From positions 310,001-374,000 of the forward strand of contig JACKJH010000001.1 in the NCBI GenBank assembly GCA_020638055.1: a stretch of DNA of 64,000 bases. The letters run 5' to 3'. Below are positions 20,081-29,326 of this stretch, piece by piece. This DNA is from Hyphomicrobiaceae bacterium. GTDB lineage: Bacteria; Pseudomonadota; Alphaproteobacteria; Rhizobiales; Hyphomicrobiaceae. The notes beneath the pieces were generated by a model that was not told the DNA's origin, made no database searches, and saw nothing but the letters and a program-made list of their open reading frames with translations. The position numbers and the translations under genes are program-made. The first letter of the stretch is position 1, and each line of letters opens with the position of its first letter.

Positions 20081-21412
20081 ATGGCCGAAATCGAGATCGA
20101 GAATCTCCCCCTGTCCGTGTTGCGGCCGTATGCCCGTAACGCCCGGACCCACAGCCCGAAGCAGATCGCGCAGATCGCCGCCAGCATCCGCGAGTTCGGC
20201 TTCAACAATCCTGTCCTCATCGACCGCGACGGCGAGATTATCGCCGGGCATGGCCGTGTCGCCGCGGCGAAAAAGATTGGTCTCGAAACCGTGCCGTGCG
20301 TGCGGCTCGAACACCTCTCAGAGGCACAGAAGCGCGCCTACATCCTCGCCGACAACCGGCTTGCAGAAAAGGCTGGCTGGGATCGCGAGATCCTCGCCAT
20401 CGAGCTGCAGCACCTTACCGAAATCGACGTCGATTTCGATGTGACGGTCACGGGCTTCGAGATGGCCGAGGTCGACCTGCTGCTCGGAGCCGGCGACAAG
20501 CCTGACGCCAAGTCCGATCCGGCTGACACCGTGCCCACGGTTGCAGACGGCCCCGCCGTAACGCGGTCGGGCGATGTCTGGCAAATCGGCCGTCACCGCT
20601 TGATTTGCGGCGATGCCCTTGCGCCCGAGACGTACACTCAACTGCTCGCGGGCGAGCAAGCGGAGATGATCTTCACCGACCCGCCCTACAACGTGAAGAT
20701 CGACGGCCATGTCTCTGGCCTCGGCGCCGCCAAGCATCGCGAGTTTGCCTTCGCCTCCGGCGAGATGACCGAGGACGAATTCACACGCTTCCTGGCCCGG
20801 GTATTCGTGAACCTCGCAAATGCCGCTGCAGATGGCGCAATTCATTTCGTATGTATGGACTGGCGCCATCAAGGTGAGGTGCTCGCCGCCGCGCGCGGGA
20901 CCTACTCAGAGCTGAAGAACCTATGCGTCTGGGCCAAGACAAATGGTGGCATGGGCAGTCTTTACCGCTCTCAGCATGAGCTCGTGTTCGTGTTCAAGTC
21001 GGGCCGCGCGCCGCACATCAATAATGTCGAGCTTGGCAAGCACGGCCGTTACCGCACGAACGTCTGGTCCTATGCCGGTGCCAACGCGTTCAGCGCCACG
21101 CGTGATGACGACCTTGCCATGCACCCTACAGTGAAGCCGGTCGCGCTTGTGGCCGACGCCATACTCGACTGCTCAAAGCGCAAAGGTCTGGTGCTCGATG
21201 CCTTCGGCGGCTCGGGCACGACGCTGGTTGCCGCCGAGCGCACGGGCCGGCGCGGGGCCGCGATCGAGATCGACCCGCACTACTGCGACGTTATTGTTCG
21301 CCGCCTCGCCAAAGCCTGCAACCTTGCCGCTACGCTTGTGGCGACGGGCCTGTCGTTCGACGAGGTCGCCAAGCTGCGCCGCTCGGAAGCACAGGCGGAG
21401 GAGGCTGCCTGA
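20081..21412 (+). CDS. ParB-like nuclease domain fused to adenine/cytosine-N DNA methyltransferase
   Basis: A 443-residue orphan-type DNA methyltransferase. Residues 1-90 are a ParB/Srx-like domain (LRPYARNARTHSPKQI, GHGRVAAAKKIG). The methyltransferase domain has the catalytic motif IV TDPPYN (~203) and motif I DAFGGSGTTLVAAE (~372), in the order (IV before I) typical of beta-class N6-adenine or N4-cytosine enzymes. ParB-methyltransferase fusions of this kind are typical of prophages and mobile elements. No matching restriction enzyme sits beside it. The start at 20081 matches the family (LPLSVLRPYARNARTHS near the N terminus). The stop overlaps the next start (TGATG), so it is translationally coupled to the DUF5681 gene. 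Confidence 0.9.
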   Translation: MAEIEIENLPLSVLRPYARNARTHSPKQIAQIAASIREFGFNNPVLIDRDGEIIAGHGRVAAAKKIGLETVPCVRLEHLSEAQKRAYILADNRLAEKAGWDREILAIELQHLTEIDVDFDVTVTGFEMAEVDLLLGAGDKPDAKSDPADTVPTVADGPAVTRSGDVWQIGRHRLICGDALAPETYTQLLAGEQAEMIFTDPPYNVKIDGHVSGLGAAKHREFAFASGEMTEDEFTRFLARVFVNLANAAADGAIHFVCMDWRHQGEVLAAARGTYSELKNLCVWAKTNGGMGSLYRSQHELVFVFKSGRAPHINNVELGKHGRYRTNVWSYAGANAFSATRDDDLAMHPTVKPVALVADAILDCSKRKGLVLDAFGGSGTTLVAAERTGRRGAAIEIDPHYCDVIVRRLAKACNLAATLVATGLSFDEVAKLRRSEAQAEEAA

Positions 21413-21807
21413 TGAGTGAAGACAGGAAAGAGACCAAAGGCGACTACGATATCGGTTGGTGCAAGCCGCCAAAGCACACGCAGTTCAAGCCTGGTCAGTC
21501 CGGGAACCCACGCGGCCGGCCAAAGAAGAACAAGGATCTTAACCGGCTCATCCAGGTCGAACTCGACGCGACAATTCCAGTGCAAGAAGCCGGCCGCGAG
21601 AAGCGCATCACCAAGCGCGAAGCCATCATCAAACAGCTCATCAATCGTGCGATCAAGGGCGATCCCAAGGCCACGCAGTTCGTGCTTGGGCATCTCGAAA
21701 AGAACCGCGAGGTCGAACCGTTCACACCTACGGACGCTGACGATGTAGCCGTTCTCGCAGCTTTCCTCGGCACCGAAACCAAGGAGGACGACCATGGCAA
21801 CCGCTGA
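21412..21807 (+). CDS. DUF5681 domain protein
   Basis: A 131-residue basic protein with the DUF5681 hallmark QFKPGQSGNPRGRPK near residue 25. The domain is commonly encoded next to phage terminases and may act like a terminase small subunit or DNA-binding factor, but this is inference. It starts on the A of the methyltransferase stop codon (TGATG) and overlaps the terminase gene by 14 bases, so the three genes are co-translated. Confidence 0.88.
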   Translation: MSEDRKETKGDYDIGWCKPPKHTQFKPGQSGNPRGRPKKNKDLNRLIQVELDATIPVQEAGREKRITKREAIIKQLINRAIKGDPKATQFVLGHLEKNREVEPFTPTDADDVAVLAAFLGTETKEDDHGNR

Positions 21808-22969
21808 ACAGATCGCCGCGCTCTACCGCACGCGTTTCCCAGCTTTCATGCGCTTCGCGTTTCATGAGCTGCATCCGGGCCAAAAGCTCGTCGAGACGCC
21901 CCATATCGACGTCCTCACTGACTATCTGGCTCGTGTCGCGCGCGGCGAGATCACGCGCCTAATCATCAACATGCCACCGCGTAGCCTCAAGTCGTTCGCC
22001 ACTTCGATCGCATTGCCAACTTGGCTGCTCGGCAAGGATCCGACGCGGCAGATCATGTCCGTCGCCGGGACCAAGGAGCTTACGCGCGACTTTGAGGCGG
22101 CCACCAAGGCTCTAATGGCATCTTCGCGCTGCCGTGCACTCTTTCCGCATCTGGAGCTTGATGGGCGGCCCGGAGACCTGCGTCTGGCTCACGGCGGTCG
22201 GCGCATTTCTGCAACGGTTGGCGGCACGCTGATCGGCCGTGGCGCCGACCTTATCGTGATCGATGATCCGATTGCGCCAGCGCGCGTGCACGACACCGCG
22301 AGCCGCAACTCGGTCAAGAAGTGGTTTGACGCCGAAGTCATACAGCGGCTCAACGATAAGAATACGGGCGCGGTTATCGTCGTCATGCAGAGGCTCCATG
22401 TCGACGACCTCAGTGGGCACCTGCTTGGCGGTGAGCAGCCCTGGGTCCACCTCAACATGCCGGCGATCGCCATGGCCGATGAGCGGTGGGAACGCTCGGA
22501 TGGGCGCGTCTACTTGCGTGAGAAGGGCCAGGCTTTGGCGCCGGACATCGAGGGCCGGCGTCAGCTCTTCGAGCGCATGCTCGACATCGGGGCCTACAAT
22601 TTCGGCGCGCAGTATCAGCAAGCGCCCTTCAGGAACATGAACGACGAGGAGGTGCGCGGTGGCTGCTTTGCGGGCCCGGACGACGAGTGGGGCTTTCCAA
22701 GCATGTGGTTTGGAAAAGTCCGCGAAACCGCGATCATGGCGCACGAAGTATTTGGTGTCGGAGATCACAATCCCGCTGCGCCGGCGCGGCGAATGACAAT
22801 GGAAGAGTTCGAGCGATACGGCCGCTGGACCGAAGACTACCAGCGCCGCCTCCAGGATCATCCCCATGCGCAATTCGGGCCGCCAGCTGGCGAGACGTGG
22901 CCACCGGACCCGAATGCGCCACCTCCGCCCGCCCGAAAGCCGTCCGTCGAGGACGAATTTATTGAGTGA
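21794..22969 (+). CDS. Phage terminase large-subunit ATPase domain, nuclease domain apparently missing
   Basis: A 391-residue protein with the terminase motor motifs: a deviant Walker A MPPRSLKS (~57), Walker B LIVIDDP (~156) and the coupling region around TGAVIVVMQRLH (~195), ending with FGAQYQQAP (~275). Complete large subunits continue with an RNase H-like nuclease domain of ~150-200 residues containing acidic WDxA-type motifs. Here the C terminus instead holds a short MWFGKVRETA...MTMEEFERYGRW segment and a proline-rich tail, so the nuclease seems lost or replaced. AAGGAGG six bases before the ATG gives a strong ribosome binding site. No portal, protease or capsid gene follows. Confidence 0.85.
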   Translation: MATAEQIAALYRTRFPAFMRFAFHELHPGQKLVETPHIDVLTDYLARVARGEITRLIINMPPRSLKSFATSIALPTWLLGKDPTRQIMSVAGTKELTRDFEAATKALMASSRCRALFPHLELDGRPGDLRLAHGGRRISATVGGTLIGRGADLIVIDDPIAPARVHDTASRNSVKKWFDAEVIQRLNDKNTGAVIVVMQRLHVDDLSGHLLGGEQPWVHLNMPAIAMADERWERSDGRVYLREKGQALAPDIEGRRQLFERMLDIGAYNFGAQYQQAPFRNMNDEEVRGGCFAGPDDEWGFPSMWFGKVRETAIMAHEVFGVGDHNPAAPARRMTMEEFERYGRWTEDYQRRLQDHPHAQFGPPAGETWPPDPNAPPPPARKPSVEDEFIE

Positions 22970-23155
22970 CGCGGCTTCGTCCGGTGCCCATTGCTGGAAA
23001 AACCACTGGACTTCGTCGGGCCGGCAAGCGTTGCTGTCGTTGTGTCATGCCCGGTACCGCTTCAGTGCCGGCTCAACAACCTCGCTGAGTACGCGGGGCC
23101 TCAGGTCGTGCCGGCATCGCGATAGGCGCGGTGCCCAAAATCTGGAGCCCCCACC

Positions 23156-23500
23156 ATGACCTCGAAAGCCCGCAAGTCAGCCAGTCCTGCCAAATCGCCC
23201 ACGAAGCGTGCCTTGGCAACCCGGAAGCCGGCACCGATCAAGAACACTCGCCGTGCCCGTGCCCCCGAGCGTGCTGCCACGGTCATCGGTGTGAGCAAGC
23301 AGCAGCGGTGCCTGGACCTCCTCTCCCGCCGCGATGGCGCGACCTTGGCCGAATTGGTCGCCGCAACGGAGTGGCAGCCGCACAGCGTACGCGGCTTCCT
23401 ATCCGGCACTGTTAAGAAGAAGCTTGGCCTGTCGCTCAGCTCGTCACGCGACACCGATGGCACCCGGCGCTATGCGCTGGAGCGGACGGCGCGAGGTTGA
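23156..23500 (+). CDS. DUF3489 domain protein
   Basis: A 114-residue protein. The first ~50 residues are rich in Lys, Arg, Ala and Pro and look disordered; residues ~52-110 match DUF3489 (QQRCLDLLSRRDGATLAELVAATEWQPHSVRGFLSG), a small winged-helix-like fold. The family is commonly found with DUF2924 and a serine recombinase in alphaproteobacterial mobile elements. GGAG lies eight to nine bases before the ATG and the stop overlaps the next gene's start (TGATG). Between the terminase and this gene are 186 bases without a supported gene. Confidence 0.88.
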   Translation: MTSKARKSASPAKSPTKRALATRKPAPIKNTRRARAPERAATVIGVSKQQRCLDLLSRRDGATLAELVAATEWQPHSVRGFLSGTVKKKLGLSLSSSRDTDGTRRYALERTARG

Positions 23501-24021
23501 TGATGGGCATTCTTCGCAACGAGGGTGAGGTTAGCCAGGAATTGGCTGGCCTCGCCGAGCTTGATCTCAGTGCATTACAACGCCGATGGCGGCAGCTGAC
23601 CCGCCGGCCGGCGCCCGAGCACCTCCCGAAGCAGCTTCTCAGCCGGTTGATCGCGTATCGCATCCAGGCCGATGCGTTCGGCGATCTCGACAGCCACAGC
23701 GTCAGGCTCTTGCGCCAGATCGCCGAACAGCGCGCGAAGGGCAAGGCTGGCGCTAGCGTCCCGACACTGGAGAGCCTGAACATTTCGTCTCGCGGCGCCA
23801 AGGGACTTGCTCCGGGAACCGTGATTGGTCGCGAACATGACGGCACGATGCATCACGTCATGGTGCTTGCCGACGGCTTTGCCTGGAACGGAACCACCTA
23901 CCGCAGCCTATCCGAAGTTGCCTTTGCCATCACTGGAACGCGATGGAATGGCCCGCGATTCTTTGGCCTCAGGAGCAAGGTGAAAGTGCAAGCTGGCAAT
24001 CAAGGACGGAGCTCGGCATGA
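23500..24021 (+). CDS. DUF2924 domain protein
   Basis: A 173-residue protein of the DUF2924 family: LDLSALQRRWRQLTRRPAPEHLP near the N terminus, the basic helix with LLSRLIAYRIQ, then PGTVIGREHDGTMHHVMVL and FAWNGTTYRSLSEVAFAITGTRWNGPRFFGL, which is a beta-rich domain resembling DNA-binding modules of restriction or recombinase-associated proteins. Its start overlaps the DUF3489 stop and its stop overlaps the recombinase ATG (ATGA), so it is tightly coupled to the recombinase and may assist it. The function is not established. Confidence 0.9.
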   Translation: MMGILRNEGEVSQELAGLAELDLSALQRRWRQLTRRPAPEHLPKQLLSRLIAYRIQADAFGDLDSHSVRLLRQIAEQRAKGKAGASVPTLESLNISSRGAKGLAPGTVIGREHDGTMHHVMVLADGFAWNGTTYRSLSEVAFAITGTRWNGPRFFGLRSKVKVQAGNQGRSSA

Positions 24022-25613
24022 CAACAGTGAAGCCCAAGACCTTGCGTTGTGCCGTCTACACACGCGTCTCGACGGATGCTGGCCTCGAGCAGGACTTCAA
24101 CTCCCTCGACGCACAACGCGAGGCTTGCGAGGCCTACGTCAAGAGCCAAACCCATGAGGGATGGCGTCTGATCAAGACGCAGTTTGATGATGGTGGATTC
24201 TCCGGCGGAAACATGGATCGGCCGGCGCTGCAGTCCCTGCTCACCAAAATTCGCGAGTGTCAGCTTGATATCATCGTGGTCTACAAGGTCGATCGACTGA
24301 CGCGCTCGCTCGCGGACTTTGCGAAACTGGTCGAGTTGTTCGATGCATGCGGTGTCTCCTTCGTCTCCGTCACGCAGTCGTTCAACACCACGTCATCGAT
24401 GGGGCGTTTGACACTCAATGTGCTCCTCAGTTTCGCCCAATTCGAACGCGAGGTCACCGGCGAACGAATTCGCGACAAGATCGCTGCCTCCAAGAAGAAG
24501 GGTATGTGGATGGGCGACGTCGTGCCGCTCGGCTACAAGGTCATCGACCGAAAGCTGTTTATCGTCCCTGAGGAGGCCGAGACCGTTCGGCTCGTCTTCC
24601 AACGTTACCGTGAATTGCGCTCCCTACCGGCCCTCCAGCGCGATTTGCGCGCGCAAGGCATCGTCACACGCCAGCGGAAACTTGCTACCGGCCGCACGAT
24701 CGGCGGTATTCCGTTCATGGTTGGCGCGCTCGTCTCACTTCTGCGCAATCGTACCTACATCGGCGAAATCAATCACCGCGGCAAGAGTTATCCTGGTGCA
24801 CACGACGCAATCATCGCGAACGATGTGTTCGACGATGTTCAGGCCATCTTGGATGCCAATCGCCGGGGGCATCGCAACAACTGGCGGAATTCAGATGCTC
24901 TGCTTATTGGCAAGATCTTTGACGACCGCGAGAACCGCATGACGCCGAGCTACGCGATCAAGAACGGCGTCCGCTATCGCTATTACGTCTCGGCCGCGGT
25001 GGTGCAGGGGAATAAGGAGGAAGCCGGCTCGGTCACCCGGGTTGCAGCGCAGGACATCGAGGATCGCGTCGTGGCCGCGCTGCGAGAAATCGGAATTTTG
25101 GAAGAAGTCGCGCCGGACCCGCGCGAGGCCATTCAGGCTACCGTTGACCGAATCACTGTTTCATCCTCCGCGATCTCGATCGCGTGGCAGCCGAACACGA
25201 CACCTAACTCCCCAGAGCCAATCCAGATTGCCTGGACGCCACTCAATCATCGGCGGTGTCGCTCGATGACAGTTCCGAATCGCGAGCACAAACCATCGGC
25301 TCCGCCGAGCCGATCCGTGATCCGCGCCGAGGCTCGCGCGCGCCTCCTCGTCGCGATTGCGACCGGCCGGACTTGGCTGGATCAACTGATCCAAGGTGAA
25401 GTCCCCGATCTCGCGGCGATCGCGACGCGTGAAAATCGAAGCGAGCGATCCGTTCGCATGATCCTGTCGCTCGCCTTCCTGGCTCCCGACATCGTAAAGG
25501 CAGCGATCACTGGCACACTTCCTCGCCACCACGGCCTCTCGACATTGACCGACCTGCCGATGGGCTGGGCCGAGCAGCTAACGACATTGGGACTGTCCAG
25601 GGCCGAAGGCTAG
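24018..25613 (+). CDS. Large serine recombinase
   Basis: A 531-residue site-specific recombinase. The resolvase catalytic domain (~10-160) has YTRVSTD with the nucleophilic serine, the SLDAQREACEAYV helix, DGGFSGGNMDRPAL and VYKVDRLTRSL. The recombinase domain (~180-290) has PLGYKV and LLRNRTYIGEINHRGKSYPG. The zinc-ribbon region is degenerate (LIGKIFDDRENRMTPSYAIKNGVRYRYYVS), as is usual for this subgroup. The C terminus has an HTH-like RENRSERSVRMILSLAFLAPDI segment. The ATG is inside the DUF2924 stop. It is the last gene of the module and probably drove its integration; no recombinase-type attachment core could be identified by eye. Confidence 0.92.
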   Translation: MTTVKPKTLRCAVYTRVSTDAGLEQDFNSLDAQREACEAYVKSQTHEGWRLIKTQFDDGGFSGGNMDRPALQSLLTKIRECQLDIIVVYKVDRLTRSLADFAKLVELFDACGVSFVSVTQSFNTTSSMGRLTLNVLLSFAQFEREVTGERIRDKIAASKKKGMWMGDVVPLGYKVIDRKLFIVPEEAETVRLVFQRYRELRSLPALQRDLRAQGIVTRQRKLATGRTIGGIPFMVGALVSLLRNRTYIGEINHRGKSYPGAHDAIIANDVFDDVQAILDANRRGHRNNWRNSDALLIGKIFDDRENRMTPSYAIKNGVRYRYYVSAAVVQGNKEEAGSVTRVAAQDIEDRVVAALREIGILEEVAPDPREAIQATVDRITVSSSAISIAWQPNTTPNSPEPIQIAWTPLNHRRCRSMTVPNREHKPSAPPSRSVIRAEARARLLVAIATGRTWLDQLIQGEVPDLAAIATRENRSERSVRMILSLAFLAPDIVKAAITGTLPRHHGLSTLTDLPMGWAEQLTTLGLSRAEG

Positions 25614-25835
25614 ATGATCCGAGCAACGCACTATCCCAATTGCTGCCATTGAGGGCGCTGCAATCGGCGGCGCAAACAGCACCGCCGACCGGTTCTGCTC
25701 TGGGAGGTATCGCGTAGGGCGATCGATCTTCTCGAGACGCGATTTCATGGGCGCGCGTGTTGCGGCCGTCAGCTTGCGGTGAGGGCTTGATTGCCGAAAA
25801 ATACCGTTGAGTGGCACTCCTCGGCCGCCCTGAGT

Positions 25836-28800
25836 TTAGTCTTGCTTGGGAGACTTGCGCGATCCACGGCGTTTCGCCAGCGATGACGTCGAAAGAACCT
25901 GCCATAGGCGGCCGTTTTTAGTGCGTGCAATGGTGAGAAGATGCTCAAGGGCTCTGCGTTGAGGTTGTTCGCCTTTGAGGAGTTGTGGCCAGTGCTTCAG
26001 TGCCAGCTGCGGGTCGATACGATCGACGATATCCCCCGCAATCCCAGGTGCGATCTTCTCGATCGCCTTGAGGAAGAGATCTGAACCCTCATACAGGTTC
26101 GCCTGATGCGTTGCTAAATCTTCAGCAATAACGTCAACCTGATTTCGGATCGAACTCGCAGCAACCGACTGATCGATTTCTGCAATCGTGGCCAGGGCTG
26201 CTATCGCCAAATCCCACTCCAGGCCAAGCGCTTGCGGATAGTATAGCGCTGCACCCTTTTGCAACGCGCCAACACAAGTCTGCGGTGCGATCAGAACAAA
26301 CCGCATGGGGATGGATACGAGATCTGCCTGATGCCGCCCTATCCAAGAACGGGCAGGCTCCCTATCCTTCGGCAGCGCAAGCATCGATGTAAAATGTAGA
26401 AGCTCGCTTGGCGGGTCGGCCCAATAGGGGGCAAGCCACCTATCCAGATCATCAAGCTTCACTTTGTCGATGACGCGTTTTGCCCTGTTGCCGTCAGCTC
26501 TTCGCAGGAACCACAAGAAGCGGGCCCAGCGTTCCAGACCAGAAAGTCGAGATTGATTTATGGCTTCAGCGCAAAGGCTTGGATCGATTTGCGCGCATAG
26601 CCGACGCGCCAACTTCCTTTGCCTTTCATCAGGCGATGGCATGATGCCAAGGCCCAGATCAAAGCTCAGCACGTACCAGATAAGCTCATCCAGATCTTCG
26701 AAGGTCTGCAAGGGCTCCTTCGAAAAGCCTTGCGCCATCGATGAAACATTGTCTTCCACCAAAGCTAGAGCAAGACCCTTATCATATGGGAGGATGGCGC
26801 GAATGAATTTGCCCAGGATGTAGGTATTGTATTGCGCGGCCTTGTTGGCCAACGTCTTCAAGATTTCTGGAGACCAGCATTGTGGAAGTCGGCCAGTAAA
26901 TGCGTCACGGCCGACATACGCCAACCGTTCAAGAAACTCGGAAAAGCCCCACAGGCTTTCAGGTTGCGACGCATGTAGGCTGGTGGCAATTGCCTGTGGA
27001 CTTACCGTCGACAGAACAGTGGTCACGAAGTCATGATGGTCGTGATCGATGTGGTTCAGGAGCGATGCTAGCCCACCTCCCGAGGCGCCATCGCATTCTG
27101 AAACCATCACTGCAATGTCGGCGGCATGTGCAGCAAGCACATCTCCCCAAGTCGAGACAAAATCGCTGAGATGCGTCAGGAGATAGCCGGCGAGTCCGCG
27201 TTTTGTTGAGGTCTTTGTGCTGAACGAGCGATCGAGCAGCAGCGCCTGGGTATCAGGCTTGAGCACCTCGTGGCGGCTCCATCTCAAACCATCTGCAAAT
27301 CGCAAAGCATCAACCAGCCAGACCACGCCTTTCAGTGGCAGAGTGGTATCCGAAAGAACGGAGTTTATATAATTCAGCGCGGCGTCTCGCTTGTCGTCCT
27401 TCGGATCGCGGAAGAATGCTTCGATCACTTGCGAGGCATGTTGAAGGTGAAGGCACTGCGGATGCGTAGTTGATGTGATCAGCCGCAATTGGTCCAGTAT
27501 CCGAAGAGAATCGGTGACCCATGCTGCGCAGGTGCCAAGCGCCTTTGCAGCGTCGTCAAGGTCACGATGGCTTGGCACACCATCTGCGGTTACGAGCTGA
27601 CGCACTGCAATGGTGAAAAGCAACATGTCCGCGCGATCGAGCGAGCGCGCGGCGCTAACGTGCTGGTCGACGCGTCTCCAGCCCCCCGTCAACATAAATG
27701 CAAAGCGCCAGGGGGTTGGCTGATCCTCTGCGATTTTCAACCGCTGCTCGAAGGACTGGTCCCCGTATCCGTCTCCAATGTGATTGTCGAGCTTGCGAAC
27801 ATGAGCGAGTGCAACGTCCCGGTTCTGTCGCAGGGCATTCGCGATTACGGAGACGGCGCGTCTTGGTTCGATCCGGATCTCGCCGCGCCGCAGCGGGGCA
27901 TTTGTGGTCGCAATTGCCACGATGCGAAGATGCGCATCAGACTTTTCCAGCAGCTTGTCGAGCAAGGGTGTGTCGAGCAGGTGGGCATTGTCAATTATCG
28001 CAAGCGTCGGAAAGCGCAGCGCCTCCAGGCCTGCACAAATTGCGCGATCTGAGGCTGAGAAGTCCCCCAATCTTACGACTTCGAATCCTTCTCTATGCAA
28101 TGCACTGGCAGCTCGGTATGCCGTGCCAGATTTGCCGCAGCCTGAGTCGCCCGTGATGATTGCACGGTGCAGTGTTTTCAGGTTCTGAGACACTATTTGG
28201 GTCTCTGCGAAGGCTGGTAGGGCTGCAACATCGGCCGGTCCGAGACCCTCACCGCTGAGTGCAGGCCCCAGATCATGCTGATGCTTGAAATGGACTGGAA
28301 TCCAAGGGGAGCGCCCGGCTTGCGAGCTGATAGCGTCAACCAATCTCGGGAGCGCAGCTTCTGCGCTCAAGCGAACTGCTAACTCGCCGCGCGCTGCGGG
28401 ACCTATGCGGGCAACTCTCCATTTCTTGGAGAGAGGAGCGACGAGCTGGCGAACAACCTCCTCATCCGCCTCCGAATATCCAGCAATCAGCAGAAGGCGC
28501 GGCCGCGTTTCCGCTAGCTGCTCCATCTTGTGAAGCAAGGCGTCCGAAAGAGGCGCAGTCTCTCCCGGCAGCACCCAGGGACTGATGAGGTCGGCAACGT
28601 CTCCGTGGGGCTTGAAGATGAGCTTCTCATCTGCAGCAATATCGCGCCCGTATAATTTCTCGTAGGCAGCCTCAAACAGTGAATCCCAGTTCAATGAGAC
28701 AACGCTGTCGATATGTGAATCATGAAATAGAGCTGCAAGACTTTCGTGCGCCTTGGAAGGATGGGCTCTGCGATCTCTGTCGCGCTGAGCAAAGCCATTC

Positions 28801-29126
28801 TGAAAGCGGGATCGGGCAGTGGGGTGTTTACTGATGATCTTGTAGGCAAGCTGCAACCGTCCGGCGTGATCACCAATCAGATCCTTGGACGAAGTACCGC
28901 TTTTATCCAACGCCGCAGAAAGAGCCTGCCGGGCCTCTGCGTCCGCATCCAAAGCGTGCCAGACGAGCGCCGTCAGTCCGCTTGCGCGCGGCATGCCCGC
29001 GAACACAGAAAGTCCGGCGCCCACAACGGCAACCCCGCCCCAGGAGCGAAGCTCTGCCGCCACCTCGTGGATGATCAAGTCGGCTTGGTCAGCGCGAATC
29101 ATCCTTCGATTGTAGAGTGTTCGCAT
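25836..29126 (-). CDS. SIR2 domain fused to P-loop (STAND-like) NTPase, NLR-like defence protein
   Basis: A 1096-residue protein. The N-terminal SIR2-like domain has the NAD-binding GAGLSVFAGMP (~36), LNWDSLFEAAY (~145) with the catalytic-type Asn, and FKPHGDV (~170) with the conserved His. A P-loop NTPase follows with Walker A ITGDSGCGKSGTA (~322) and Walker B TLAIIDNAHLL (~375) followed by IATTNAP. The remaining ~600 residues are helical, without recognised motifs, as in sensor regions. The layout is that of AVAST type V (Avs5)-like or related proteins: a sensor that triggers NAD depletion on phage detection. The role is inferred. The start is uncertain: ATG at 29126 or at 29102 (AAGG abuts the latter), or TTG at 29192. 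It lies 200 bases downstream of the nuclease-NACHT gene on the same strand. Confidence 0.85.
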   Translation of the reverse strand: MRTLYNRRMIRADQADLIIHEVAAELRSWGGVAVVGAGLSVFAGMPRASGLTALVWHALDADAEARQALSAALDKSGTSSKDLIGDHAGRLQLAYKIISKHPTARSRFQNGFAQRDRDRRAHPSKAHESLAALFHDSHIDSVVSLNWDSLFEAAYEKLYGRDIAADEKLIFKPHGDVADLISPWVLPGETAPLSDALLHKMEQLAETRPRLLLIAGYSEADEEVVRQLVAPLSKKWRVARIGPAARGELAVRLSAEAALPRLVDAISSQAGRSPWIPVHFKHQHDLGPALSGEGLGPADVAALPAFAETQIVSQNLKTLHRAIITGDSGCGKSGTAYRAASALHREGFEVVRLGDFSASDRAICAGLEALRFPTLAIIDNAHLLDTPLLDKLLEKSDAHLRIVAIATTNAPLRRGEIRIEPRRAVSVIANALRQNRDVALAHVRKLDNHIGDGYGDQSFEQRLKIAEDQPTPWRFAFMLTGGWRRVDQHVSAARSLDRADMLLFTIAVRQLVTADGVPSHRDLDDAAKALGTCAAWVTDSLRILDQLRLITSTTHPQCLHLQHASQVIEAFFRDPKDDKRDAALNYINSVLSDTTLPLKGVVWLVDALRFADGLRWSRHEVLKPDTQALLLDRSFSTKTSTKRGLAGYLLTHLSDFVSTWGDVLAAHAADIAVMVSECDGASGGGLASLLNHIDHDHHDFVTTVLSTVSPQAIATSLHASQPESLWGFSEFLERLAYVGRDAFTGRLPQCWSPEILKTLANKAAQYNTYILGKFIRAILPYDKGLALALVEDNVSSMAQGFSKEPLQTFEDLDELIWYVLSFDLGLGIMPSPDERQRKLARRLCAQIDPSLCAEAINQSRLSGLERWARFLWFLRRADGNRAKRVIDKVKLDDLDRWLAPYWADPPSELLHFTSMLALPKDREPARSWIGRHQADLVSIPMRFVLIAPQTCVGALQKGAALYYPQALGLEWDLAIAALATIAEIDQSVAASSIRNQVDVIAEDLATHQANLYEGSDLFLKAIEKIAPGIAGDIVDRIDPQLALKHWPQLLKGEQPQRRALEHLLTIARTKNGRLWQVLSTSSLAKRRGSRKSPKQD

Positions 29127-29326
29127 TGCTGGAACTACGCCAACACGCTGCAATAGAATGACAGATGCAGCTCTGGCGGCATTTGACGCCAAACCAAGAC
29201 TTGGCTCTCAAGCTCCGTCAGCGGTGCGTCACACGCAGCCAGGAATGATAGCGGCATGAGAGAGCAGCATTCGGACCCGCAACGTGTGACGCTCTGGGTG
29301 ACCGAACGCTGCACCGACGGAAAGCC

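Noticed and set aside
22112..22873. 253-codon minus-strand frame opposite the terminase
   Set aside because: Shadow of a well supported terminase gene with its own strong ribosome binding site.
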